From Spinacia oleracea (Eukaryota; Streptophyta; Magnoliopsida; Caryophyllales; Amaranthaceae), in assembly GCF_020520425.1 (NCBI RefSeq), contig NC_079487.1, positions 47,189,219 through 47,253,218 on the forward strand: DNA of 64,000 nucleotides. Direction: 5' to 3'. A model generated the notes under the pieces. The model searched no databases. It was not told the DNA's origin and was given only the letters and a program-made list of their open reading frames with translations. This document shows positions 37,205 through 49,283 of the stretch, in pieces. The position numbers and the translations under genes were made by a program. How positions within the stretch are numbered: position 1 is the stretch's first letter; each line of letters begins with the position of its first letter.

Positions 37205-37460
37205 CACTAGTAGAAAAACATTCATTTGAGGCGTCACTTTTATATTCATTAGCGGCGTTTTAGGCGTAGCAGCAAATAGAGTGGCAACAAATGAATGGTA
37301 TTGATTTGCGGCGTTAAAAAACGCCTCAAATTAATCATTCATTTGCGGCGTAATGCAGAAAAAACGCCTCAAATGAATAGTATTGTATTGCGGCGTTTCT
37401 ACCTAAACGCCTCAAACTTTGGTAAAATTGCGGGAGTTTAAACGCCGCAAATAATGTGTA
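37205..37460. repeat. left terminal and subterminal repeats of B
   Basis: CACTAGTAG terminus followed by alternating ATTTGCGGCGTT and AACGCCTCAAA words at about 30-50 bp spacing. The same motif set occurs at 53578-53830 and, inverted, at 45800-45983. Confidence 0.85.
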
Positions 37461-37630
37461 ACTTTTTTTGATAAATAATATATTATTTTTATATTCTACA
37501 ATCCCAAAAATATAGAACCTGTACTCACGCCACATTTATACAACGTCCAAAAGTGTCATCAACCACCAATAACTTCCAAGAAACTTTGATTTTTACATAT
37601 AAGTTAAACATCATATGTTTACAAAAATAA

Positions 37631-38173
37631 GGAAAATTTGGTATTTACTACCTTAAAAATACACCACTTTTGTATTTACTACCTTATGAAATTTTTATTT
37701 TAAATTACTACCTTAAAGTTCCAATTTTTTTTCATTTACTACCACTTTACAGTTTTTTCATTTTAAAACTGGGATATTTCTTTCGTTTCTTAACCGTTTA
37801 AAGTGATTCAAAGTTCATTATTTTCCTTTTTCTATAAGGATTTAATTGAGAACGACATTTCAAAATAATTCGTTTGGTGATTCATAAATATTTTAGAGTT
37901 TTAAAGATAATATTTAATATGTTTAACCTTTTACAAAATGTTAAAAGCAAGATCCCTATGGAATCGTTACACATAAACGAGAAGAATGGGCTTTGAATCA
38001 CTTAAAATGATTAAGAAACGAATGAGATATCTAAATTTTAAAATGAGAAAATCGTAAAGTGGTAGTGATTGCAAAAAAAATCATACTTTAAGGTAGTAAT
38101 TTATAATAAAAATTTCATAAGGTAGTAAATACAAAAGTGGTGTATTTTTAAGGTAGTAAATACCAAAAAATCC
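37631..38173. mobile_element. Mutator-type MITE with 9-bp target duplication
   Basis: A 543-bp insert with long inverted ends: the left end is GGAAAATTTGGTATTTAC, and the right end read inward is GGATTTTTTGGTATTTAC. Similarity continues through ACTACCTTAAAAATACACC. It is flanked by CAAAAATAA at 37622-37630 and 38174-38182. Element C has the uninterrupted site (TTTACAAAAATAAACC, near 53985), which proves the insertion. The 9-bp duplication points to a Mutator-like transposase. There is no coding capacity. Confidence 0.92.
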
Positions 38174-38640
38174 CAAAAATAAACCACCTAATAGTTTCAA
38201 GTCTATAATAACTATATCTTTTACACTTCATACGTTACAAAATTGCACCAAAAATATAATAAGGCAATTATATATGATTTTAATAGCATGAAACATCCAC
38301 AAAAAGAAATCGATGAAGCGTTAACTACACACAATGTTCGGTGAAGTATGATGCCCATTTGTCTCGTATTTCATCAAATTTCTCATCGGTGAAAGGATCT
38401 CCACTCAGTTATGTGCAAACCTAACAAAATAATATATATATATATCATAAAATTAGTTATCTTCGGTTAGATGATCTAAAAAGTTCTTGTCTCCTAGGTC
38501 CTCGAACCATGGCTAAGCATGGAAGGGCGAAACCCTTAGAATCAAGAACCTTTACAACATGACAACAACATTATTCATGACAATAAAGCAACCAAAAATC
38601 GTGTGTCTTTCCATCAATAAAACTTAGTCCACTTAAACAA

Positions 38641-39775
38641 TAAAGGTCATATTTTGACTGTTATAGTCATATTCATGACAATAAATGTCATACCCGCGAA
38701 CTTAGATTGGTACTCTAAACCCTTTAAATGTTTAATATACTTAGTATTAGGTTACTTAGACTCATTCTCATCTACTTTGGTTAAGTTATGTGCGTTTAAG
38801 GCTTTATTGATCATTATAGGTCATATTTTGACTATTATAGTCGTTTTTGCTCCCAACTCTAACCCGTGAACTTAGATTGGTATTCTAAACCCTTTAAATG
38901 TTAAATATACTTAGTATTAGGTTACTTAGACTCATTCTCGTCTACTTTGGTCAAGTTATGCGCGTTTAAGGCTTTATTAATCATTATAGGTCATATTTTG
39001 ACTGTTATAGTCGTTTTTGCTCCCAACTCAAACCCGTGAAGTTAGATTGGTATTATAAACCCTTTAAATGTTTAATATACTTAGTATTAGGTTACTTAGA
39101 CTCATTCTCATCTACTTTGGTCAAGTTATGCGCGTTTAAGGCTTTATTGATCATTATAGGTCATATTTGACTGTTATAGTCGTTTTTGCTCCCAACTCTA
39201 ACCCGTGAACTTAGATTGGTATTCTAAACCCTTTAAATGTTTAATATACTTAGTATTAGGTTACTTAGACTCATTCTCATCTACTTTGGTCAAGTTATGC
39301 GTGTTTAAGGCTTTAATGATCATTATAGGTCATATTTTGACTGTTATAGTCGTTTTTGCTCCCAACTCTAACCCGCGAACTTAGATTGGTATTCTAAACC
39401 CTTTAAATGTTTAATATACTTAGTATTAGTTTACTTAGACTCATTCTCATCTACTTTGGTCAAGTTATGCGCGTTTAAGGCTTTATTGATCATTATATGT
39501 CATATTTTGACTGTTATAGTCGTTTTTGCTCCCAACTCTAACACGTGAAGTTAGATTGGTATTCTAAACCCTTTAAATGTTTAATATACTTAGTATTAGG
39601 TTACTTAGACTCATTCTCATCTACTTTGGTCAAGGTATGCGCGTTTAAGGCTTTATTGATCATTATAGGTCATATTTTGAGTGTTATAGTCGTTTTTGCT
39701 CCCAACTCTAACCCGTGAACTTAGATTGGTATTCTAAACCCTTTCAATTTTTAATATACTTAGTATTAGGTTAAC
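38641..39775 (-). repeat. 170-bp satellite, seven monomers, minus orientation
   Basis: TTAGATTGGTATTCTAAACC recurs at 38702, 38872, 39042, 39211, 39381, 39551 and 39721, a 169-170-bp period. This is the same monomer, reverse-complemented, as the large array at 58161-64000. It lies in the part of B where its relative C has gene introns. The frame at 38654-38869 is an artefact. Confidence 0.95.
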
Positions 39776-40225
39776 TCCACACTGCAACGCTGGTCAACTT
39801 TGACCAAAATCTCAAAAAAGTCAATCCTGGTCAACTTTGACCAGAACTAACATGCAATAGAATTGCTGCGTGTGTTATGTTGTGTGTGTGTTCTACTGTC
39901 TGTGTTACATGTGCTGTGTGTTTGTGTGTGTTGTGTGTATTTCAGGTGTGTGTGTGTGATGTGTGTGTGTTCTGATGTGCTGTGTCAGATAAACATACAG
40001 ATAGCTGAAAACAAAAACAGAAGCTTGCATCTGATCACAACTAAAAGTCTAAAACTAATCAGAACTGAAAGTCTAATCAGAACAAAGCTTGAACTGATCA
40101 GAACTGAAAGTCTGAAACTGATCAGAACTGAAAGTCTGATCAGAACAAAGCTTGAACTGATCAGAACTGAAAGTCTAAAACTGGTCAGAATTGAAAGTCT
40201 GATCAGAACAAAGCTTGTGTTTTGT
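39776..40225. repeat. GGTCAA repeats, GT microsatellite and an 18-21-bp minisatellite
   Basis: At 39780-39845 two copies of TGGTCAACTTTGACCA flank AAAAAAGTCAAT. At about 39865-39990 there is a TGTGTG-rich tract. At about 40025-40215 GATCAGAACTGAAAGTCT recurs with AACAAAGCTTGAACT interspersed, giving a higher unit of about 60 bp. The long frame across it (39863-40294) is open only because the units are near multiples of three. Confidence 0.8.
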
Positions 40226-40780
40226 TTCTTTCAACTGCGCCGATATGAATATTCTCCCAGGAAACTGTCATTCCTTCTTATCTTTAACATTTGAGATTTA
40301 AATTTTCTGTTTCATGCTTAAACAGACAACTATTTTTAATTTTATGCAAGACCTGTTCTCTTAGGATCATTGGAAATCAAAGAATTATTGATGCATATAA
40401 TGTGAACTCCAGTATATGACAATACTAACCATAACCATGTATTTCTGTGTGGTGTTAAGAAATTAGTAAACAGATACAAACTGTAAACCATGTACTTCTG
40501 TGTGGTGCTTGTTAAATCAAAATATCAAATTCAAAGAGCTCGATCAGTTCGCATGGTTAAGCAATATAATAAGGCACTCGGGTATTATTAGCAGTCTATG
40601 GTTAATTCTTGGATAAGAATATGAAATATCTCCTTGAAGTCCAGAAGTAATACTAACATACTATAATTGTAGTTGTAGCATTAGCTTCAGCCCATTACCA
40701 GAACTGAGCATACGTTATATCCCAATGATTACTAGTTTACTACACTACATAATTATGAAATACAATCTCGAGAAAGTTAC

Positions 40781-41890
40781 CTCTCCCGTAAAATATACAG
40801 GACGCCCTTCTTTTGCTGCTTTGATTGCGTCAAACTTGCTTCCGTTGGCCTCCCTTATTCTTTGAGCAGCCCACTGAGATGGAACACCCTGCAGAATCGA
40901 AAACATTAATCATGATTATCATGAAATCTTTGCTAGACATGCAGAAGCAAGCATTTATGCTCCAATGTATGCATGCGGGCGGCTTGTTTTTATTATTTAA
41001 AAAAAAATCTATACTGATAGAGACTAAACTTACTTGGCAGTAAATCACTTCATGAAGTATCGCATATAGTGGGTTCGTGTTGAAACCCCCCCAATTATCA
41101 AACTGCCATCCATGAAAGTTTCAAGCAAATAATTGTCATACCAAGTAAATAATAGAGTCAGTGTACTTGAATTACAACCTTACAGGTATTGGTTTTACTT
41201 ACTGCATTCAGAAAGTAATAACTGAGTTGTTTTTGTGCACCTGGAGTTATAACAGGATCCCAGGCTCTCTTAAGCCTGTGAAAAACAGAGGAATTAAGGG
41301 AACGAACAAAGAAAAGAAGAAATTGGGAAGACTAAAGAATTACGGTATATAATTAGGGTCATTAATTTTTATGACTAAATAGTGACAAGGAGCTCAACAA
41401 TTAGTATGCAAACTACACAGGCAGAGATCTCAAAATAGAATAAAAAGATGACATGAATCCTAAATACCTAGGATCAAAAGAATAGAAAACACACACGAAC
41501 ATTCTTTTGTTTACTCTATAAATACACTTCTTTCCACTAGACTGTGAAAAGTTGGATCAAGCATGGAAAGGTTATGGGGAACAAATACTAGTTAAAACTT
41601 AGTTAAGATAAACAATACATGGAACATTGCAAAATATACAGCGTCTGTACTCGCAAACTATGCATGAAATCATGCAAAACAATCAAGAGACAAGTACCTA
41701 AGTCAATTTACACCTGACCCAAGATAGTCCAAGGCCCAGCTTCTGGAACAATGCTCTCTCTAATGAATTCAGCATTGTTCACAATGTTGTCTGCACGGAA
41801 ATTTTTCAAATATTCAGCCAGATCTTCTGCAGATTTCATTTGCCGCGTAGAAGATGTGTTCAGGGGAGTTGACCAGCCTGTTCCACGCTG
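40781..41890 (-). pseudogene. captured prolyl aminopeptidase (proline iminopeptidase) exons
   Basis: Four minus-strand exons of a cytosolic alpha/beta-hydrolase that removes N-terminal proline. Exon a (about 41890-41714) has QRGTGWSTPLN, LKNFRADNIVNNAEFIR and PWTILGQ. Exon b (41275-41203) has RAWDPVITPGAQKQLSYYFL. Exon c (41102-41034) has NPLYAILHEVIYCQ. Exon d (40888-40781) has SQWAAQRIR and KEGRPVYFTGE. Borders are GTAAGT/CAG types. Exons b, c and d join in phase without a stop. The exons with the nucleophile (GQSxGG) and the catalytic His are missing, so no active enzyme is encoded. They lie downstream of the ZW10 exons in the same direction. Confidence 0.88.
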
Positions 41891-42404
41891 TATAAAAACT
41901 GCATCAGGTAACTCCAATAGGAAGCCAAGAACCATAACCTAATCCTAATAACAGTATTTGCAAATGAAGCTTCCTAAAAGTGAGCATACTTCAAGAAAAA
42001 AGCAGCATTGCAATTTTGCAATTAACACCCTTAAAATCTCAACTAACACAATTTCTATTTAATTAACCAACAGTCAAAAAAAATAAACCTAGTTGTATCA
42101 TAATAGATGATCATAACACAAAATAGTTTCCATTTCAGAAACTAATGGGTCTAAATGAAGCAAAATGTTCACGAAGCAAAACTAATAGGTATAACTGTGA
42201 TAAAATGGTGAAGAAAAATGTTCATGTGAAGTAACTCTTAAACATGTCAAGTTTAACATTTCATGGGGTTTATCCGCTAATCAGAATGATCCATGTATCA
42301 CATTCCATCATAATTTGCCAAAATGAAAGCTTAGTGTGATTATACATAATGATAATATAAACAAGTGAACAAGTCAGAATAATAGCCAGAAATAACTATC
42401 TTAC

Positions 42405-42890
42405 TTGAAGTGTTTGATGCACCAACTTCATCAACTGACAAGCAGCAAGGGACACTATACACCTCTCTCTGACGAAAAAAGCAAATTGACAGCACAATCA
42501 TTGTATGTGTTATTTATGAACTTAGGTCCTTTGCTGCTAAACTCCTGAGAGCTAATTGTTAGTACGTAATTCCAGCGGATGAGCACAAAGATATAAGACA
42601 GGTTGAATGAGACTTACTTCTGGAACAGTAAAGTCACATCGTAGAATCAACTGTCTAGCATTTGCCAGCATTTCTCTCTTTTTCCTCACAGCAAAGTGCA
42701 CCTCCACGTTATCAGCAAAGTTGTTTAATCTTTCATCATTCTTATCAGATTCAGAAATGAACATAACCTCCTTTAAAACAGTCTCAAATTCAGAAGAAAA
42801 GTTCATGATCTTCTGAAAATCAACTAACTTTGAAGCATCATCATCTAGATTCATAGAAACTGTATTATTTTCTGAGGCACTTCTTTTGAT
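42405..42890 (-). pseudogene. captured ZW10/MIP1 exons
   Basis: Minus-strand exon 1 (about 42890-42618) reads DDDASKLVDFQKIMNFSSEF, VEVHFAVRKKREMLANARQL and ILRCDFTVPE, ending at GTAAGTC. Exon 2 (42468-42405) reads ERCIVSLAACQLMKLVHQTL. These match the plant ZW10 homologue, a subunit of the kinetochore RZZ and ER-Golgi NRZ/Dsl1 tethering complexes. Reading frames are open. The upstream side of exon 1 is cut by a LINE remnant on the opposite strand. About 110 of roughly 740 residues are present. Confidence 0.85.
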
Positions 42891-42894
42891 CCAT

Positions 42895-43492
42895 TGCAGA
42901 TAATTGAAACAAGTCTAGTGTTTTTTAAAGAAGCAATTGAAGCAGATAGAATGCGCAACATGACTTTCAAAAGGAAGAATACACATTCAGAAACAGATTG
43001 GTCTAGCACTAATGAAAACAGGCTGATTCTAAAAGGTTTATCTGATGATAATGCAGATGTACTTATTGTTGATGGGGCATGGAAAAACTTAAAGAAGAAA
43101 GGGAGTATGATTGCTGCAGTAGGATGGGGTATAGAAGTAAATGGAAGAATTGTGTGTGCAGATGGTCAGAGAGTACAAGCAGTAAATGCTGGACAATCTA
43201 AAATGAAGGCAATTTTGGCTGGTATGCAGAAAGCTGTATCTCTTCAAATTTGATGTTTAACAATTCTCACTGATTGGTACAACAGTATTAAAGCATTAAG
43301 GGAGTTTCCTGAATGTAGATTAGAACTGGTTTCAATTTGCAGTGAGATTAGAATGATAGCTGATAGTTTTGAACACTGCTCCATTGTCAAATGTAGTAGA
43401 AATAGAGTTAAGTTTGCCCATGATCTGGCTCAAAAAGCTAGAAAATATGGGTGATTCTTCCTTTGTGTGTTTGTATTTTCTGCCAAAAAAAA
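42895..43492 (+). mobile_element. 5'-truncated LINE (non-LTR) 3' end with RNase H remnant
   Basis: Plus-strand coding VLIVDGAWKNLKKKGSMIAA and VGWGIEVNGRIVCADGQRVQ are of the plant LINE RNase H type (RVT_3). A frameshift lies near 43253, then VKFAHDLAQKARKYG, a stop at 43451 and an A10 run at 43483-43492. The left border is approximate because the target duplication was not identified. It lies directly upstream of the ZW10 exon, on the opposite strand, and so postdates that capture or travelled with it. Confidence 0.75.
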
Positions 43493-45430
43493 AACAGAGC
43501 AACCTTCTCCTGGCAAAGACCAGTTAATAGACAACACCTGAATCAGTTTAAAGCCAATAAAACCTAGGGTAATATTAGCTCTCCTCAGAGCTAGTCTCAT
43601 ATATCAGGCCATTATCCAGCTGATATAAACCAGTTTAAAGCTAATAAAACCCTGTAAACAGTAGTCAAAGTGTATTGGAGTTATATACAACACCCATGAA
43701 TAACCTAGGAGCATAAAGGCAAAGGGGGCATGCTGTCACAAATCACAAATAATGAAGCTCTAAATTATTCTGGGACTTGTCCGCAGTAAAGCTTAGCCTA
43801 CCTTAGAACTAATGAGAGGAGGTAGGTGAAGCTTTTGGATGCTATTAAAGGGGAAATCCATAGTTTGGGAGTCATCTAAGTAGGACATGGAAAGTAATAA
43901 GTTAGAGACAGAAGTACAACACAGCACCATGCAACCAATTGGTAATTGTATCTTGCCAAAGACCACCCAAGAAAGACGTTCCTAGCTGAAACATAGTAGA
44001 TAAATAATACGAAAAGAAGTGTAAAAGTTATCTAAATCTATACCAGCAATAACTTGTGCATAACAGCAGATGCTACAACTTAGAACAACAACAACATCAA
44101 CAACAGATTGTGCATAGCAGCAACAACATCTCATAATAACAGCATAGTATAACAACAACAACAACAGATAGCAACAACACAGTATAGTAGAAGCAACAAT
44201 ACATCAGACATCAACATCACAATACATCAGAAGTAACAAATGCCAATCTATTTCAGGAGTTGTTTAATTTCTTCAAATCTCTACAATATGCTGCTCAAAA
44301 CTAAACCAGAAAAGCTGGTAATTGAGTTCTTTTGTCCTACAGTGAGCTAGTATGATACTCCTACATATGCAATCAAAATTTATCAACCTCCAACAATAAA
44401 TAAAGATAGGTTCTAATAAACTTCTTCCACAATAAGACTTCTAGCTAAAGAGCAGACTCAACTATCTGAACTACGACCTACTTTACACAGAGAGATGAGG
44501 GACACACCCTTTGTCGCCTTCTGAAAATTGATTAGTCAGGTGTGTTTCTGGGCTAAGATTCAACGAAGTAGCAAGACTTATCACCTACCACAAGACACTT
44601 TTTCCCCTTCCTGGTAAAGATACGAAAAATTTAAGCACCGCCAAGATACATTTATAAAACAAGGGGATTGAAACCTCAGATTTAAGCTAAGTGTATTACT
44701 CTATACTCTTGTATTGCCGACGTCTAGTTCCAAAGAGCAACAATGAACAATATAACCGTGTAATATAACTCATATGTTCCTCAACAATAACAATCAAACA
44801 ACAGTGTCCAACACTACCACTACAATATCAAAACTTAATATACTACAGTATGTACAGACATTCTTTAGACTTTATATCACCATAATCAGTAGTCGTACAA
44901 GAAAAAGTTGTATAAGTCCAAATTTTCTCAATCATTTGATTGTTTAATTTTAATCACCTAAAGTAGAACTAAGTACTTGCTAAATCACCATAATTTAGTG
45001 TATTGAAAAGATCCAACAGCAAGAGATAATGAAAGTTGAAACAAAATAACGATACCATAACAACTCACTCAAGTTAATTATCAGAACAACAAAAATTAAT
45101 AACTTCAATTTTAAAATTCACCTTCTGAATTATATTATAGCACTTGATGTTGCAACAACCTCCCTGATTTCTGCACTCATTTCAAACCAAACCCAGAAAA
45201 TATAAATAGACAATTTAAGTAAAACTCATGTTTTAGCAAGTAAAAGTATGTCTTACTGGAATAAAACTCGTGTTTCTCTCAAATTTGAGGTCCTCTTTCT
45301 TCCAAGCACCTGACCTAAAAATCAAAATTTCATAATAAATTAGACACACAAAATTACCTGACCTCAAATTCGAAGGATTTTTAAGGTTTTTAAGCGAAAA
45401 TTTGAAATTGATAATTAGGGTTTTACAGTT
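43493..45430. other. interior of B, no gene recognised
   Basis: AT-rich and CAA-rich sequence (CAACAACAACAGAT words near 44090-44170). One exon-like block on the minus strand near 45250-45300 (CAG|GTGCTTGG...ATTCCA|GTAAGA) could be a spliced leader exon. Nothing is recognised. Confidence 0.35.
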
Positions 45431-45499
45431 TCAGCGGGAGAGAGGAGAGGGGAGAGCAAGAGAGAAATAATTCGATAATTCAAACATATTCATGTAAAA

Positions 45500-45740
45500 T
45501 TGAGAGACTGAAACGAGGGGAATATAGTAATTGAACGGAAAAAATGGCAAGGAGGAGGAGAGACGAGTGGAAGCATAATTTACCTTTAGTAAGAACGGCG
45601 ACGGTGGATATGAGTTCGAAGGCCAGACAATGACGGTGGAGATGAATCTCAAGCTTCATTTTTCCGGCGAGACTCGCTGGTGAAGAAAGAGTTCAGAGTC
45701 AGACCCAGTTTAGGGAGGAGGTTTTATGAAATGACGAGAA
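45500..45740 (-). promoter_or_regulatory. putative 5' end of a minus-strand transcript in B
   Basis: A pyrimidine-rich, leader-like stretch with an ATG at 45656 (minus strand), reading MKLEIHLHRHCLAFELISTV and ending at a GTAAAT donor near 45580. This gives the captured ZW10 and aminopeptidase exons downstream a possible shared first exon. Inferred from layout only. Confidence 0.35.
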
Positions 45741-45799
45741 CCTAAACAAAGAATTATGCGCGGGGTGAAATTTTGTTCCTGCATTGGGAGCTAGAACAC

Positions 45800-45983
45800 T
45801 GCAGCGTTATACATGAAGACGCCGCTAACTAAAAATTAACACCGATTCGAGGCGTTATAATTAAAACTAACGCCGCCAATGAATGCTCCTTCACCTGATT
45901 CCTCCATTTTATCATTTAGTTAGAGGCGTTTTTAAATTAACGCCACTAACGCATAGCAGCAAATAAATATTTTTCTACTAGTG
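45800..45983. repeat. right subterminal and terminal repeats of B
   Basis: ACGCCGCTAAC, AACGCCGCCAATG and AACGCCACTAACGC words lead to TTTTTCTACTAGTG, mirroring the left end at 37205. Confidence 0.8.
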
Positions 45984-46139
45984 ATTGTTGCCTAAATTCG
46001 GGAAACTGTTGCCATAAACGTATAGCAACGCCCCCTATTGGTAACGGTTTTTAAACCGTTGTTATAGGCCTATTGTAACGGTTAATTGATCTATTGTAAC
46101 TGTTTATTGCCGTTGCTATAAGCCTATTTTGTAGTAGTG
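45984..46139. repeat. right terminal end of D (after element B)
   Basis: The D subterminal motif resumes (GTTGCCTAAA, GTTGCCATAAACG, TAACGGTTTTTAAACCGTT) and ends with TTTTGTAGTAGTG. The palindromic AACGGTTTAAACCGTT-like word is notable. The next base begins copia copy 2 sequence. Confidence 0.85.
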
Positions 46140-47789
46140 ATGGTTCAACACAACAAGAAAATGGTCTATATGTGCTAGATACGAGCAAACAAATTTTAAC
46201 ATAAATACCAAAAAGGCTAAAACTGGTGATTCCGATCTCACATATATGTGGCATTGTCGATTAGGCCATATAAACACAAAGCACATGGAAAGACTTCAAA
46301 GGAAGGGCATTCTAGAATCATTCGACTTAGAGAAGATTGATCAATGCGAATCTTGTTTACTTGGCAAAATGACAAAGCAACCTTTCTTAAAGGTGGGAGA
46401 AAGAGCAAGCGAACTACTAGCGCTAATACATACGGACGTATGTGGGCCTATGAGTAGGAAATCTAGAGGTGATCCAGCTATTTCATAACGTTTACGGACG
46501 ATTTCAGTAGATATAACTATATTTACTTAATGAAACACAAGTCTGAATCGTTTGACAAATTCCGAGAATTTCAAAATGAAGTAGAGAATCAACATGGCAA
46601 AAAAATCAAAGCTCTAAGATCAGATCGAGGAGGTGAATATCTTAGCCACGAGTTTGATAACCATCTAAAAGAATGCGGTATTCTTTCAGAATGATTGCTC
46701 CGGGGACACCTCAATGGAATGGAGTGTCGGAACGGAGAAACAGGACCTTACTCTATAAGGTCAGGTCAATGATGGGTCAAGGCGAACTTCCTTTACAATT
46801 TTGGGGACATGCGCTGTAAACAGCAATACTCACACTAAATCGTGCTCCGTCAAAAGCTGTTGAAAAGACTCCATACGAATTATGGACTGGGAAACTTCCA
46901 AAGTTGTCTTTTCTAAAGATTTGGGGTTGCGAAGCATATGTCAAGCGATTAATTTCGGACAAGTTCGAACCAAAATCTGACAAATGTTTCTTCTTTGGGT
47001 ATCCAAAATAAACAAAGGGGTATTACTTCTACAACAAGTCAGAGAACAAGGTATTCGTTGCTCGTGACGGTGTCTTTTTGGAAAGAAATCACATTTCCAA
47101 AATGACAAGTGGGAGAATAATAGACCTCGAAGAGATTCGAGACGAACAACGAACCAAGAACTCTTTAGAAGCAGTTCGAGGTGAAGAACCTCCAAGGCCT
47201 TTAGAAGAGCCAGTGGGAGTAGTTCCTCAAGATGTTGTTGCCCCTCGTAGGTCACATAGAACTAAGGTTCAGTCGGACAGATGGACATGCGTCCTCTTGA
47301 CTGAAAACTTAGATGTTCTCATATTAGATAGTGATGAACCTATGACCTACAAGAAAGCTATGATGAGCCCAAGCACCACTAAATGGTTAGAGGCCATGAA
47401 ATCTGAGATAGACTCCATGTCTGATAACCAAGTCTGGGATTTGGTAGATTTGCCGGATGTGTTTACACCTATCGGATGCAAATGGGTCTTCAAATTGAAG
47501 AAAGACAAGGATGGAATTGTATAAATATACAAAGCTAGATTGGTATCAAAAGGTTACATGCAAGTTCACGACGTTGATTACGATGAAACCTTTTCTCCAG
47601 TCGCTATGCTTAAGTCTATTCGGATAATCCTTGCGATTGCCGCGTTTCATGACTATGAAATATGGAAAAAGGATGTCAAAACTGCCTTCTTGAATGGTGT
47701 TCTTGAATAGACTGTGTTTATGACACAGCCAAAGGGTTTTGTCGATCAAAAGAATCAAGGAAAGGTATATACACTACTACATAAACGAG

Positions 47790-48010
47790 CAAATGCAATG
47801 GTTTAATGCAACGGTTCAGCATAATGCAACGGCCTATTGCAACGGTTTAAACTAATGCAACTGGTTTTTGCAACGCTTTGGGCTAATGCAATGAATTTTA
47901 TGGTCTAATGCAACGGTTAAAGCTATTGTAACTGTTTTCAGCAACGGCTTATTATTGGCCGTTGCATTAGGCGTTCAAATGCAACAACTATTTTCAATAT
48001 TGCAACGACA
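47790..48010. repeat. left subterminal repeats of F
   Basis: At least eight AATGCAACGG / TATTGCAACGG words in about 200 bp. The mirrored set lies at about 51490-51800 (CCGTTGCATTAGA, CCGTTGCAATAGG). These are probable transposase-binding repeats. Confidence 0.85.
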
Positions 48011-49022
48011 ACTGTTGTAACAAATATTTTAATAGTTAGGTTAGGCGTAATTCGTAAAATTTAATGTGACCTTACTCCTGTTGCGTTTTCTCTCGTTCTT
48101 CTCAAAACCCTATTTTTCGAAATATCTTTCAAACCCAACATAATTCCTGGTCGCCGCTCTAGTTCAAGCCTCAACAATTTCCCAGAATTATTCCAGTCTA
48201 CCACTCCAGTTCTTGATGCTCGTCTTTGTTCATTCATTTTCATTACAAGGTCGTCGTTTCTTTTCTTTTCTCTTCTCTCTTTGTTTTTAATTTTTCAGTT
48301 TTGATGTTTAATTTTCCTGCTCTTCTTTTCTCTTATCGGTCTAAACTATCCATCAATTTTTTAAGGTTAAAGACGATTGCTGATTACAGCTAACCTAGAA
48401 ACTTTAATTGAAACTCAAATTTCAAAAGTTACGAGGTAATAACTTGTTATTATGTTCATCAACTTCTTTGTTTTTGTTTAAGAAATTCAATTTGTTGTTC
48501 CGTTATTTATTTTTCTACTTGTTGTGGTTAATTAGTTATTTCTCCATCCGTATGTGCTCCATTTTGAGTTAACAGTGTAGATTTTTTGGGGAATTTCAGA
48601 GTTTTCTCAATTAAACGTTTGGGTTTTAGGGTATATGTAATAATTTTCTGAAAGTAAATCCAATTAGCACTTCAATTAAGTTTCGAACTTTTGATTTGGA
48701 AACTGTTTTGTTTTTGTGTTTTTAATTAATTTACGCTCCTCCAAGGATAAGATTAAGGTCTAATACCGAGTATTGGTTTGAATGGTATGGTAGTTTGTCC
48801 TCAAAACCAAGTCAATCAATCCGCAATTCTGGTCATAGCATCAAATTTAGTTCTTAATTCTTTTTCTTTCTACCTATACAAAATCCAAAGTAGGGAGCTT
48901 TCGTTTTTCATTAATAGATTAGAATGACCTATAAAAATAAACAGTTAGGTTTAGTAAATTTTGATAATCAGGGGAATTCCAAGAATTGAGCCTAGAACCA
49001 AGTGCCCTTTTGTTTTCTCTTG

Positions 49023-49160
49023 CACTACTACAAAAGGCGTGATTTTTCGATGCAGGGAGCTCGGCGCTTAGGCATTAGCGTTGGGTGGGAAATGGAGTTT
49101 CCGCCTTTTCTTGTCGCCTTTTGGCGTCGAGTTTTTCTTCGACTTCTTTCAGCGTCAAGA
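49023..49160 (+). repeat. orphan CACTA left terminus inside F
   Basis: CACTACTACAAAAGGCGTG at 49023 is followed by GGCGCTTAGGC, TCGCCTTTTGGCGTCGA and further GGCG words, like the left end of another CACTA family. No matching right end was found before 51817, so it is a truncated element or an internal remnant. The AUG6 exons begin just downstream and may have been brought in by it. Confidence 0.5.
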
Positions 49161-49283
49161 TTGCACCTGCCTTGCACGTGTGTTTTCTTGTATATTGATG
49201 TACGCGATTTACCCTTAAAAAATTACACTGCTTCCTAACTCCTAGCAGAAACCCTAGAAAAATCGCCTCACTCGATCTACAAA

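Larger units (their letters stand above)
37205..45983. mobile_element. CACTA transposon B (Pack-CACTA)
   Basis: The left terminus is CACTAGTAGAAAAACATT at 37205, and the right terminus is TTTTTCTACTAGTG at 45983. ATT occurs on both sides (37202-37204 and 45984-45986), a 3-bp target duplication. Subterminal DNA has GCGGCGTT and AACGCC words. The first 1.2 kb is homologous to the left end of element C (53578-54270), so C is a relative with a ULP1 gene. B has no transposase. Instead it carries prolyl aminopeptidase and ZW10 exons on the minus strand, a LINE remnant, a MITE and seven satellite monomers. It is inserted in D. Confidence 0.9.

Noticed and set aside
39863-40294. 143-codon open frame with LIRTESLK repeats
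   Set aside because: It is a GT microsatellite plus an 18-21-bp minisatellite whose units are near multiples of three. No codon or protein evidence.
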